Shown in pieces: positions 1 through 10,200 of a DNA stretch of 25,567 nucleotides. The DNA is from Protostelium mycophagum. Its lineage: Eukaryota > Evosea > Variosea > Protosteliida > Protosteliaceae. Numbering within the stretch: position 1 is the stretch's first letter; every line of letters starts with the position of its first letter. Below the pieces are notes generated by a model. The model did not search any database and was not told the DNA's origin. It worked only from the letters and a program-made list of their open reading frames with translations. The stretch spans positions 1-25,567 of the forward strand of contig MZNV01001387.1 in NCBI GenBank assembly GCA_002081555.1, in the 5' to 3' direction. The translations under genes were made by a program, and so were the position numbers.

Positions 1-2
1 CC

Positions 3-137
3 CCCGCCCCTCCCCCTCCCCCCCCTGTTGCCGCACCATCCGGTGAAAGAGGAGCATTATTGGGCTCCATCTCTAGCTTCAACAAGGGTGGTCTGAAAAA
101 GACCAAGACAGTAGACAGGAGCAAACCCAAATTATAA
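3..137 (+). CDS. C-terminal end of a proline-rich WH2-domain actin-binding protein (5' partial)
   Basis: The frame starting at base 3 opens with a run of prolines (P-A-P-P-P-P-P-P) and then V-A-A-P-S-G-E. A WH2 motif follows, RGALLGSISSFNKGGLKK, then T-K-T-V-D-R-S-K-P and a TAA stop at 135-137. WH2 motifs bind monomeric actin through an amphipathic helix (here ALLGSI) followed by an LKK-type extended segment (here GLKK). A C-terminal polyproline plus WH2 layout occurs in WASP/WAVE-, WIP- and verprolin-like proteins, which bind profilin and actin in actin assembly. The gene is cut by the left edge, so domain content and exact family cannot be decided; no acidic Arp2/3-binding tail follows the WH2, which argues against canonical WASP or SCAR and fits a WIP-like or other WH2 protein better. 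The WH2 call is firm and the family is inferred. Confidence 0.8.
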   Translation, partial: PAPPPPPPVAAPSGERGALLGSISSFNKGGLKKTKTVDRSKPKL

Positions 138-789
138 AACTGCTTCCATTTACTTCGTATTGCTCAGTGGTATACAGCGTTGTAATTGCTCAATGTTGAA
201 ACACAATCTGTTGAATTCCAGACGAGGCCTCGCATATTTTATAATCCCAGCATCAAATATCTTCGACAACATCTGTCTCTTCACTAAAATCTGTACAGGT
301 ACTTTCTTACAGATGGGACCGACTGTGTTTTTCTTAGAAGGAAACACTATCTTCAAGAGAATATAAAACAGAACAGGGACATTTGATGCCCAAACTACCT
401 GAATAACTCTGCTATGTAGAAGCAACTATCTCTGTCATCCTATTCCATCATGCCTATCTTCTGCGCTGACCTTGAGGAGAAAAATCTCACCTCTTCGTGT
501 CAAGATCATGAATGAGAAATCATTTGAAGATGAAACTCATCACCAATACCTTTTTTCTTTTATAATAATTTGTTCATACTCTAGTATCAGAAGAGGAGGA
601 AGAGCAATACCAAGAAGTTCATTGCTGGGAGGACAGAAACCCTGTCGGAGCTATTCATCTGCGCATGCACAGTCGAACTCTTAGTAGGGGTAACTTCGCC
701 GACCGGTGCACTAGAGCTTGTAGTGGGGACAACTTGGCTAATTCTCGATTTCCTCAATTGTGATATGATGAAGTCACATCTGTACAACA
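138..789. other. Convergent intergenic region without a supportable gene
   Basis: This 652-base stretch separates the 3' ends of two converging genes (WH2 gene, +; carboxylesterase, -) and should hold both 3' UTRs. Open frames exist on both strands, for example 150-425 on the minus strand and about 590-760 on the plus strand. They carry no recognisable motif, no splice structure that I could extend, and they overlap each other. I see no RNA gene or repeat here. Confidence 0.5.
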
Positions 790-2743
790 TCATTCATCAA
801 GATATATGAAATTGGCACACCTTGGTAAAGAAGGAAATGGGCCTTGGGAAGTTACTGGCCCGGGGATCAACAAGGTGTTGTTTGTGGTGGTGTCAAACTT
901 GTCCCATCTGACTGTGCTGTTCTGAAATGCGTCAGTGAACATCTGGCATCAAGTGGCATATTACAGTGCTTGGATTGCCAGTAGAGGAGAAACTGGTCCA
1001 AGTAGAGACAAAAACATCATTCAAAAGGGTTGCGTTTGGACTGAAAAATGTCAGAGTTATGTATTCTGGCTACAACTCACTCTTTGGGATTAGGAAAGTT
1101 AAACACATATGGTTCTTGGGCGCCATGATATGTTCCATATGTAGCATAAAGTGGATCGTTTTGGTCCACATAAGAGAAGTAAAATGTGTACACTGATGCT
1201 CCATTAGCTGCAGCAAAGCGAGACAAGCCGACGTTCCCACAGGTGAGAAAGTACTCTTCCACAAATTTCAAAAAGTTGAGATAGTCGGGGTTCCTAAGAT
1301 GACGTCATTATTCGCCATGAGGGAGGAGGACTCACTTTCGGTCTCGAGTCGCGTTCCAAAACGAAGGGAAGTTGAATAATGAGGTGAGAGTGGGCCAAAT
1401 GGCGGGATCCAGATTGTAGGCCAATTGAAACTGGTCCCGCACATTTTCGTTCGTGTGGTTCGCGGCAATTGAGTCGTATATACCACCGGCGGAGGACCCC
1501 TCGTCAGCATTGATGCCGATCAAAATTGAAACATTAGGCTGAAAATTTCAGTGAATCATCTTACTCAAAAACTCACCTTGAATTTGCCCGTGGCAAATAA
1601 TTCCATAGGTTGATCTGTTAAGAGAGTACCATCTATAATAGGATTTCCAAACGGCAGGTTTGGTATCTTATTTATTAATATCCATGCTCGTTGACATTTC
1701 AAAATTCAAACTCACCAAATTCAATAGTGGCGCAGGGATGCTCTGTAAACAGGCAATGGAGTTGGTTGGCACACCTGCACAAACGCTCACATTTTGCAAC
1801 AGCAGGTCAGCAAGAGTAACCAATTCCTGATGTATGCGTCAGTCTGATCACGAGATCAAGACATACCGAAAGTGTGCGGTAGTTCCACGGACCACCACAT
1901 TCGATGATGGCTCGGTTGTAGTAAGGCCATGACGACTGGATGAGCAACTGAGCGCTGACACTTGCACCTCCTCCGGAAGGACCAAAGATAGTGATGTTGT
2001 TTGGGTCGCCTATTGAAAACTCAGTATCTTTGCATACATGAACTATTACCTCCAAAGTTAGCTATGTTTGTATGAACCCACTTTATGGCCATTTGCTGGT
2101 CCTGAAACCCCTACACAAGTTTCAGAAAGGTAAATCAGTGTTAAACTCACGTAATTTCCCTTGCCACCGGCTGCTACAGTTGCAGAGGAGACGAAGAAGC
2201 CAGGAACACCAACTCTATAATTAGCAGCCACAATGATGGTATTGGTGCGAGCAGCCAACAGTGTGCCATTCCAATCTCCATAAGATCCACTCACCAAACC
2301 TCCACCCTGGCTTTGTTACTATCATCTACAATGTTGTAAAAGGGACACTTACGTAAATGTATTGGCGGACAGGAAATTTTGAGGTGGTGGTGGTGTTTGG
2401 AGGGAGGTATACAGCGAGGTAAAGGCAATCCTCCTGACCTTCAGAAACCCCTTGCAGACACTTCACAAAGGGGCCATTGGTATACACTTTGTTAGAATAA
2501 GTGTCGTCTAAGGGCTTTGTTGGCTGTTGATGTGTCATTAAGATGGTGAATGTGATCAGTCACCATGAAGCGGAGAGAGCCTAGTGGTGGCATAGCAAAA
2601 GGGATTTTGGTGAAGGCGATGGCGCCATCTACTCCAGAGTAGTTCAGTTCACCAACAAATGTGATATTATTGGAGATTGTCACGCTGGTAAGTTGAGCGG
2701 CTGCCAAAGATATGGTGATGAGCAGTAGTCGTGTGCTCTGCAT
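790..2743 (-). CDS. Secreted type-B carboxylesterase / cholinesterase-like hydrolase, 11 exons, 511 aa
   Basis: Exons in transcription order: 2743-2564, 2523-2353, 2306-2151, 2110-2050, 2009-1867, 1826-1716, 1666-1577, 1538-1336, 1293-1081, 1040-965, 921-790. All junctions keep frame with GT-AG introns of 38-49 nt. The product begins with a signal peptide (MQSTRLLLITISLAAA), so it probably enters the secretory pathway. Alpha/beta-hydrolase landmarks are in the expected order: the oxyanion-hole GGG near residue 121, GNYGFQDQQMA leading to the nucleophile elbow GPSGG with Ser about 201, acid Glu about 317 in GINADEGSS, His about 428 in YHGAQEPYVF, and the late W-x-S-F-x-x-T-G-N-P segment. The complete catalytic triad predicts ester hydrolysis; the substrate is unknown. 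The elbow is unusual because Pro replaces the usual Glu of GESAG. Length fits the family. Confidence 0.92.
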
Positions 2744-2902
2744 TCTCGCAAGAAAAGTGAGTGACTAACAAGTAGAAACGCAGTTCCCGGTGATCAATTT
2801 CTCCGATTGAAGGCCGCGGCATCTCTTCCAACTTCACAGAATGACACATCAACAGAATTTAAATTTATTTTTATTGAAAATAGAGAAGTCCCTACCGAGC
2901 CT

Positions 2903-2974
2903 CGCGGTAACTGACCTGACGTGTACTGCATCATTATTCTCTCAGATATTATTTACGTCACGTCAGTTACCGCG
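2903..2974. repeat. Inverted repeat CGCGGTAACTGAC, 13-bp arms, upstream of the esterase
   Basis: CGCGGTAACTGAC (2903-2915) is matched perfectly by GTCAGTTACCGCG (2962-2974) with a 46-base AT-rich spacer. A second GCGGTAA follows at 2978-2984. It lies about 160 bp upstream of the esterase start, so it could be a promoter element or a dispersed repeat; the same core recurs elsewhere in the window. Confidence 0.6.
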
Positions 2975-2999
2975 GATCGCGGTAAGACTCATCGATGTC

Positions 3000-3302
3000 T
3001 TAAATATTGGATGGTAGGTCGTTCAAGCTTAGGTTTTCCTTGAAAGCCAGGAGGATTCTCTTCAAATAAGATTTCGCTTGGAGATGCCACTCACAATCAC
3101 CAATCACCGCGGAACCAACACAATGTTTCGTCTCATTGTAGATGACTCGCCTTGTGGCAATACGTGGGGTGATTGGCTCAGAGCCTTCAGGACATGTTTA
3201 CGACAAATGCAATATGGAGGGTGGTCTGGAACCCATCTGGGTTTTTATCCTCAAATGTTTAGACCATGAATCATACTCGAATTTGTATTTTGACACAAAC
3301 AT
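3000..3302 (-). CDS. Possible small two-exon gene, 83 aa, unrecognised
   Basis: Exon 1 (3302-3202) starts MFVSKYKFEYDSWSKHLR and exon 2 (3150-3000) ends in K-R-I-L-L-A-F-K-E-N-L-S-L-N-D-L-P-S-N-I and a TAA stop. A 51-nt intron with a GTAAAC donor and a CACAAG acceptor removes an in-frame TAA and restores frame. Amino-acid composition is protein-like, and hairpins of the ACCG/CGGT type lie just upstream (3334-3347, 3401-3417). The donor is weaker than those of neighbouring genes and I recognise no domain, so this may be non-coding or a fragment. If real, it sits in tandem between the esterase and the sterol reductase genes on the same strand. Confidence 0.3.
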
Positions 3303-3333
3303 GATTCAAAAATCAAACACGTGTCCTGAACTC

Positions 3334-3417
3334 ACGGTTGTTACCGTAGCTTAAGATCACCACGACCTTTTAAAGACGCGTGGTAGTTTACCGCGAAAAC
3401 CACGGTATGAAACCGTG
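3334..3417. repeat. Two adjacent ACCG/CGGT hairpins
   Basis: ACGGT-TGTT-ACCGT (3334-3347) and CACGGT-ATGAA-ACCGTG (3401-3417) are perfect short hairpins. A further TTTACCGCG occurs at 3388-3396. They belong to the same sequence family as the inverted repeat at 2903-2974 and the hairpin at 18710-18728. Confidence 0.55.
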
Positions 3418-3522
3418 ATACTCAGAAACATCTAAATCACAATGGGAAAAATCATTAAAAAAATTAAAAATCATAAAAACACAGAAATGATTTTATTTCA
3501 ATTCTTGGGAGTGCAACCAAGC

Positions 3523-6500
3523 TCAACCCATAGGCTTTGAGACCTGTACAGTCAATGAAATTTCCATGAAATTTCCACAATACCTTCTCCCATAACCCCA
3601 TGAACACCCCTTCACCTCCATATTTCTTTCTGAGGTCCAAGTATTCCCCGCTGTCATACCATTTCCAAAATTCTTCTCTTCCAGAATACTATTTTTATTA
3701 TTTTTTTGTGTATTTTTTTTGCAATTTTATTTTTACTTTTTTTGCCAAGTTTTTTTGAAAAGTTTTTCTACATTTTGTATTTTTTTTTACTTTTTTTGGC
3801 CTGTTTTTTTCTTTTTTGGAAATTTTTTCTACTTTTTTTGCAATTTTTTTTAACGTTATTTTGCAATTTTTTTCTACTTTTTGCAAAAAATTCCTTTGAG
3901 CGTTTTAATTTTGTAACAGCAAAGAAATAGATCTACAACGTTGTAGACTCACCACAAATGCGTACAGCGCTTTTTTCCCGCCCAAATCGGCGACAAGATT
4001 CTCCAACTTCACATTGGAGTCAAATAGATCGGGGTTAGGTGTAGATGGCGCTCCGTACACCTGATGACGTCATCACCCATCCAGAGTTTTCTCCGAATTT
4101 TCCGACCCACCCCAACGTTCATGGCGTAATCATCACTGATGGAGTTTCTTTTTTTTGCGACGCCGAGACCAAATGTTCGTGCCTCTTTTGCGGTCCTCAC
4201 AGGGCAGAGCCAAAGAGGCCATATCCCCAATGTCTCCTCATTCCACTGGAGAATCTTCTTCATACCTGTCATATGTCAATTTGACATGTTGAACTTACAA
4301 TGGTCACGTGATCTAACATCAGAGTGAAATAGGATTTTGTGACAAAAGAGAGATTTGTGTAAATATGGCGTTGTAGATGCACGGTTTGCTACACCTGATT
4401 TTCACGGTAATAACCGTGCAATACCGTGTTATTGGTGCGTGATCTCAAACGTGGAAATTTGCTTAATTTCATTAGAATAAAACTGACCGGTAGGGGGGAT
4501 ATCCAAGTCTTGAAGTATCGCATTCCCCTCCCTTGTTTGATCAGACACCAACATGGCGATTTTGTACAGCGTTGCCGTGGATACCAGCGCGGTAAGTGCC
4601 GAGTGGAAGTAACGGTTACTAAGGAGGAAAGAAAAGCGCGGGAAAAACTTGTGCAAGGCAGTGATCCCCCAGAAACCTCCACGCTGTGAAGATTGAGAGA
4701 AATTTCACGGAAATTTCGATTTACGTCATAGCGGTACAGATATTCCGGGGTGGGGATCAGCTCTTCGTGGACTAATTGTCCAAATTTCTCCGAAATTTCT
4801 CCGGTTGTATCCTGGTTTACGTAACCCCCTTTTTGACCTACTTTTTGAATGTGTAGATAGAACAAGTCATCGGCTGGTCCGGGTCTGTACACAGGCATAC
4901 CCTGAAATTTCAGTGAAATTTCAGTGGGAACTCGATTTTATCTTTCTTAAAAATGCAAAAAAATAAAATCGCTTTTTAAGTTTTGTAAAAAAATCACAGA
5001 AAATTCACAAAAAATTCAGAGAAAATTTACAGAAAAATCACAAAAAACTACAGAAAATTCACTAAAAATCACAAACATTACTAAAAATCACCTGCTTATG
5101 CAGCTTATTGGCATCTTCAGTAGTGACACAACCACCAAACATCCCTATCGTTCCCCATTTGAAGGCGACGGCGTCCATCAACTTATTATTACCGATCCAC
5201 CCTTCTTCTCCTTTTATTCATTAAATATTTTATTTTATTTTGCACAAATAAAAATAATTGTACAAATATATATGTTGTACAAATAATAATAATAGTTGTA
5301 CAAGTATATATGTTGTATAAATAATAATAATAATTGTACAAATATATATGTTGTACAAATAAAAATGAATATTTGTACAAATATATGTTGTATGAATATA
5401 TATGTTGTATAAATATATATGATCTGTACAAATATATATTGGAAATAAAAGTCTTCTTATCCTTTTGGAATATTTATCCATTTTAAGTACAAAATGTTTA
5501 ATCGAAAATCAATATTGAGGAATAATAATAAATATACCATTGTTGTCCTCTTCCACCTATAATAGTTATGTCTTGTCATGTCATTCTTGATGATCACGAT
5601 CAAGATATCAAGATGCTCACCTTATTGTCTGCTTCTTTTGTAAAGTCGATTGGAGAGTTGTAACGCACATATCTTAACCTCACCCAGGGTGTGGCTGGGG
5701 CAAGCTTCACCTGATGACGTCATCTCTTGTCATCACGACATCATTTCATCACAACTTGACATCATGTCATGACGTCTCTTCATCACAACAGGATTCATGT
5801 TATGACATCATGTCAAGACATAATGTCATGACATCTGATCATTCAATAATGTCAAGATGACACTCACCTCTGTGTGCAGTGTGAGAGCCACCGTTCCGTT
5901 AGATCCGGGAACAGATTTCCATAACCTCTGATGTTCTGCGGAACTGATGACGTCATTGTCACCGGTCAGTAGAGATGTCTCTACTAATGTCGTATCGAAC
6001 GTGCTATTACGGAATGACGTAGACTCTATCCCAAGTCCCTGTTGTAGATGAACAATTTTAATTTCAAAAATAAATAAAAAATCATATTTTATTATATGAT
6101 ATCTTTGTGAAAAAATCACCTGGATTGCACCCCCCACCGTGATTCTCCGAAACTCCGGTACAACAAGGGGCAAAAGGCCGTGTTTTAGCGTTGTAGATGT
6201 GAGAGCCGAAAAGCTGACGAATGTTTCGCATCTTACCGTTCTCCTCTCTAAATCGAACTCCAGCACCGAATCTAGTTTTGTCATATCGAGCTGATTCACG
6301 TTAGTGACGTGATTGATCACGGTAAATAACGACGCTTCTAATTCACAAAAAAAAAATTTTTATTTTTTTGTAGAAAAACTATTCTTTTATGTATTTTTTG
6401 TAAAACTATTATTTTTCATGTATTTTTTGTAGAATAATGTTTTTGTGTATTATAAAAAAATCAACTTGTAAAATCACAAAAAACACAAAAAAATAATCCT

Positions 6501-7244
6501 TTTTTGTGAAGTTCACAATAAAAAATTTAATTCGTCCAAAGTCCATTTGATCAGAAAATAATGATGAAGGACAAAGTCAACAACCGCGAACTGCGACGGT
6601 AATGAAGGTGACTCACCCGGTAAGCTTTGTCTTTGTACCGCCCACTACGGGCAGAGTGCCCCTCTCCCACCTTTCTTCCCATGACGACCTGAAGGACATC
6701 AGATCTCTGCATTCTGTTCACGATCTAATTTAGTACAACTTCCTGAAGAAGAGGCGTCTCGAATGACAACCACAAGTTACATTTTCCATTTTGACATGTT
6801 TCGTTGATGAAACTAAAGAGGCCCCTTCTAAAGTTTGTCGAAAAGATTACCTCTTGTTTGAGCTTCTTTGCCTCTGCTAAATGGGATTGTATTTCTTTTA
6901 CGTCTTTTTCATGTTGCATCAGAGTCTTTCTGGGAGCAGCAGGATCTAAACCCCAAATGGGTTCGAGAGGATCCCTCCATATAGTCTTAATGTACGTGTC
7001 GTAAAGACGTAGCGGAAGTTCTAAGAAGCCAACTAGTAGAGCTGCTAGGACTGAGAAGAGAACTCGCAGCTTTCCAACTGGCTTCAGAAGTGAGTGATGA
7101 TATGAAATGTCTTCAATCACAAGGGCCGACGACACATCAGCACTTAGGTCTTCATATCAAATCAAAATACTCACCGTCATTTGTTTTGTCTATCGATGAT
7201 GGCAGTGATATGATGAAGCTGTCCTTTACAACACGCCGATCCAT
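3523..7244 (-). CDS. Delta(24)-sterol reductase-like FAD oxidoreductase (DHCR24/Diminuto family), 14 exons
   Basis: Exons: 7244-7175, 7149 (or 7110)-6851, 6644-6617, 6337-6120, 6038-5868, 5710-5621, 5556-5538, 5204-5092, 4901-4725 (probably split by an intron at 4837-4772), 4683-4488, 4265-4111, 4060-3953, 3688-3584, 3543-3523. Length is about 555-590 aa depending on the ambiguous junctions. It is recognised as a DHCR24/DWF1 homologue from several collinear matches: an N-terminal membrane segment (VLFSVLAALLVGFLELPL), then FDLERRTVRCE, TVGGAIQGLGIES (FAD-binding loop), PGSNGTVALTLHTE, IPTPEYLYRYDRGGFWG, LGIWPLWLCP (family VYPIWLCP) and REEFWKWYDSGEYLDL near the C terminus. The family reduces the C24 double bond of sterols at the ER using FAD and NADPH. 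Uncertain points are the first intron acceptor (7150 or 7111) and exon 3 (the 28-nt version is the one that keeps frame). The shared upstream region with the transporter is very short. Confidence 0.85.
3689..3952. repeat. T-rich low-complexity intron of the sterol reductase
   Basis: This whole intron is dominated on the plus strand by T-runs with recurring TTTTTTTGCAATTTT and CTACTTTTTTTG units, that is A-rich in the transcript. Apparent open frames here are compositional artefacts. It ends next to the 14-bp palindrome CTACAACGTTGTAG at 3933-3946. Confidence 0.7.
4403..4418. repeat. ACCG/CGGT hairpin inside a sterol reductase intron
   Basis: CACGGT-AATA-ACCGTG forms a perfect 6-bp hairpin with a 4-nt loop within the intron 4266-4487. 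It is another member of the dispersed hairpin family. Its intronic position argues against a purely promoter role. Confidence 0.5.
5258..5441. repeat. AT-rich TTGTACAAATATATATG tandem-like repeat in intron 5205-5537
   Basis: Degenerate copies of TTGTACAAATATATATG alternate with ATAATAATAAT over about 180 bases. The array lies in the 333-nt intron that follows the 19-nt microexon of the sterol reductase gene. The Tyr/Ile-rich open frames predicted across it are artefacts. Confidence 0.75.
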
Positions 7245-7280
7245 AATTTCCTGGCACTTGGGGAAATCAGAACCACGATC
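7245..7280. promoter_or_regulatory. 36-bp gap between divergent start codons (sterol reductase / transporter)
   Basis: The proposed minus-strand start (7244) and the plus-strand start (7281) face away from each other with 36 bp between them. Any 5' UTRs and promoters must therefore overlap the opposite gene. No TATA-like or other recognised element is visible. If the first reductase exon is wrong, the true gap would be larger. Confidence 0.35.
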
Positions 7281-10200
7281 ATGCCTTTCAAAGACACCCT
7301 TCATGATCTGGCTCGCAAACTGCGGCGTCGGAAGCAGTTCTCTTCTGATCATGCACCAGAAGGAGAGAAGTTGCAGAGGACTTTGGGTGTCTTAGACGTC
7401 ACAGCTGTTGGGCTTGGACAGATTATCGGTGCTGGTATCTTTGTTCTCACAGGTGACTCGGATGTCTATAACCTAATATCGTATTCCACCATCCCATCGA
7501 TGGGATGGTTCCATCCGGATGACTTGAAAATTCTGAGACAAATAAGACAAAGACCCTCATCTGACAAATGAAGGTGTTGCCGCGAAGAAGTACGCGGGTC
7601 CAGCGGTGATGTTTTCCTACATTGTCTCTGGTGTAGCCTGCATTTTCTCTGCGCTGTGCTATGCTGAATTTGCTTCGAGATCGCCAACTACTGGTTCTGC
7701 CTATGGGTAAGCTTTTTGAATCAGACCTTGAATCTTGACATTGATTGTGAACCAAATGATGGTTCTAAGGAGAAATGAGAGCTGGTTTCATCTTTGAAGA
7801 TGTATATGATCATCATTGAGCATGGGCAATAACAGTAAATTCCAAGCTTATAGACACAAATTTTGTTCAGAGCTCTTCTCGTGCATTCAGAGTCCATCTA
7901 TAAATATAAAAACACAGACATCTCCAAGAAGTAGAAACTAAATAATACAGGTACGCCTACTCTGTAGCTGGAGAGCTCATCGCATGGATCATCGGCTGGG
8001 ATCTCACTCTCGAGGTTCAAAATCCAAAATTCAAAATTGAATTTCAAAATCTCAATGTTAAATTTAAATTTAAATATTAAAATTTAAAACTTAATATTAA
8101 AATTTAAAACTTAATATTAAATTTAAATTTTGATTGCCAAATTTCAAAATTAAATTCAAAGATTAAAAAAATAACATAGAGAAATAAAAATTGTAAAAAT
8201 TTACTCGTTGTAGTACGCCGTCGCTGCGGGGACCGTTGCGAGAGGATGGAGCGGGTACGTGGTCGCCTTCTTCTCTGGTTTTGGACTCACTTACCCGAAA
8301 GGTATTTTCAGTGATAGAAATTTAAAATGTATTCAAAATATTTGGATCCACGATTTCAATATTGAAATTTTATTTTAATATTTCTGATTTAAAATTTATT
8401 GATAGATTTTCCGGCTTGATATCACCGAAAATTCACCCACTTTTCCCTGAAATTTCCAGTACTTTACCAGATAGATTTGGGCTGGACTACGATCGACCTC
8501 ACGGCCGCATTTTTGATTGTTTTAATCACCTTTGTGTTGTGCTTTGGCATAAAGGAGTCCACAAGATTTAACTCCATCTTGGTCGTACTCATTCTGGCCA
8601 TCATTTTCTTCGTGATGGGGGCGGGCGCATTTTATTGGGACGTCAGTGAGTTTTCCGGGAAATCTCATCATGAGATTCGGAAATTGACTCGTTGTAGATA
8701 ACTGGAAGCCGTTCTTACCTCACGGAGTTTCCGGAGTTTTTGCAGGGGCTTCTGTCATATTTTTTTCGTATATAGGTGATCGATCTACAACTGCAGTTGT
8801 ATTCCCTCACAATTTTGAAATTCAAAACAATTCGAAGAATTTTTTTAATTTTACAATTTCTGAGAAAATTAGGGTTTGATACGGCCACTACACTGGCAGA
8901 AGAGATGAAAAATCCCAGAAGAGTGAGTTTTTTTTCTGTTTTCAGATGACGAAATCATGTCATGATGACATCACTTCATGATCCGTCACATGTCATTATG
9001 CATCCCACATCATGTTCCATCGCGTGTCATTATGCATCATACATCATCATCATCACACGTCACATGTCTTTATCCATCACATTCCACACCGCATCACAAG
9101 CCGCTGCTTGTCATGTCATGACATCACCTCATCATTCTGACGGCATTCAGGACCTGCCCATCGCAGTGATCGGGTCCTTGGCCATATCCATCATCCTCTA
9201 TGTAGGTGTCTCCGGCACATTGACTCTGATCGTTCCGATATCGGAGATCAACGAAGACTCACCCATCGCTTCCGCATTTGCCTCTAAAGGTGGGGGAAAA
9301 TTATATTTTTAACTACCCTGGTAATTTCCGAAATTGTTGTTTTCTGAGATTTATTTTCATATATTTATTTTGTATTATTTTTATATATTTATTTTTTATA
9401 AATTTATTTGTATTTATTTTTATATATTTATCTTGTATTTGTTTTTATATTTATTTTCAATATTTATAAGATCTATTTTTGGTATTTATTTTCTAGTGAT
9501 TCAGTATTTATTTTATTTTATTATTTTGGCTTCATTTCAGATGTTTTCGTGATTATTCCTGTGTATTTCTATGGAAATTTCACTGAAAACTGCAGGACTC
9601 GCATGGATGGAGATCATCGTGGCCATCGGAGCCTCAGCAGCACTCATGACCACCTGCTTTAACTCTATATTGGCCATGTCCAGAATCTATTTCGCAATGT
9701 CACGTGACGGTTTACTGTTCGGCCTCTTTGCGAAGGTGATCACCCATCATCATGATCTACTCGTCGCATGTTCTTTGGGTTCTAAAAATAGAACGACTGT
9801 ACCTCTACAACTCTGTAGACAAGGATTGTGTTTGTGGTGTTACAATCCACCCATAATTAAAAAAAAAACACGCTTCAGTTTTGACGCAGCAGAAAACTGT
9901 GAAATTCCTCGTGTTTTCCGTGACATCACGGTACTTAACGTGACTGATCTCGTTAAGGTGAACGGTAAGACGCAGACACCCATCATCTCCACAGTCGTCA
10001 CCGGCGGATTCGCCTTGTTTTGCGCGCTAGTTTTTGACATCGAGATGCTCGCCGACATGGTAATTCCCCGAAATTCCGCAGAAAACTCACCGAAAACTCA
10101 GGTTTCCATAGGAACGCTATTGGCCTTCACAATTGTTTGTGCCTCCGTTTTAAAACTTCACTATGATACACCTGGTGAGAGGCTGCCGCAGCACAAGAAA

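Noticed and set aside
590-760. Glu-rich plus-strand segment (EEEEEQYQEV) as a possible gene
   Set aside because: The frame ends in stops with no usable splice sites, and the segment lies in the shared 3' region of two convergent genes.
5189-5481. Two overlapping minus-strand frames rich in Tyr, Ile and Cys
   Set aside because: Pure translation of the TTGTACAAATATATATG repeat within a sterol reductase intron; the frames overlap each other.
6617-6688. Longer exon (acceptor at 6689) in the sterol reductase gene
   Set aside because: It keeps an open frame but ends in a phase that does not match the acceptor of the next exon at 6337; the 28-nt exon 6644-6617 does match.
7113-7135. GTG at 7135 as the start codon of the sterol reductase
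   Set aside because: Nuclear eukaryotic genes normally start with ATG; an upstream ATG exon (7244-7175) with a good GTGAGT donor joins in frame.
9278-9662. Overlapping plus-strand Phe/Ile/Tyr-rich frames
   Set aside because: They fall in the AT-rich transporter intron 9290-9595; the true coding frame resumes at 9596 with LAWMEIIVAIG.
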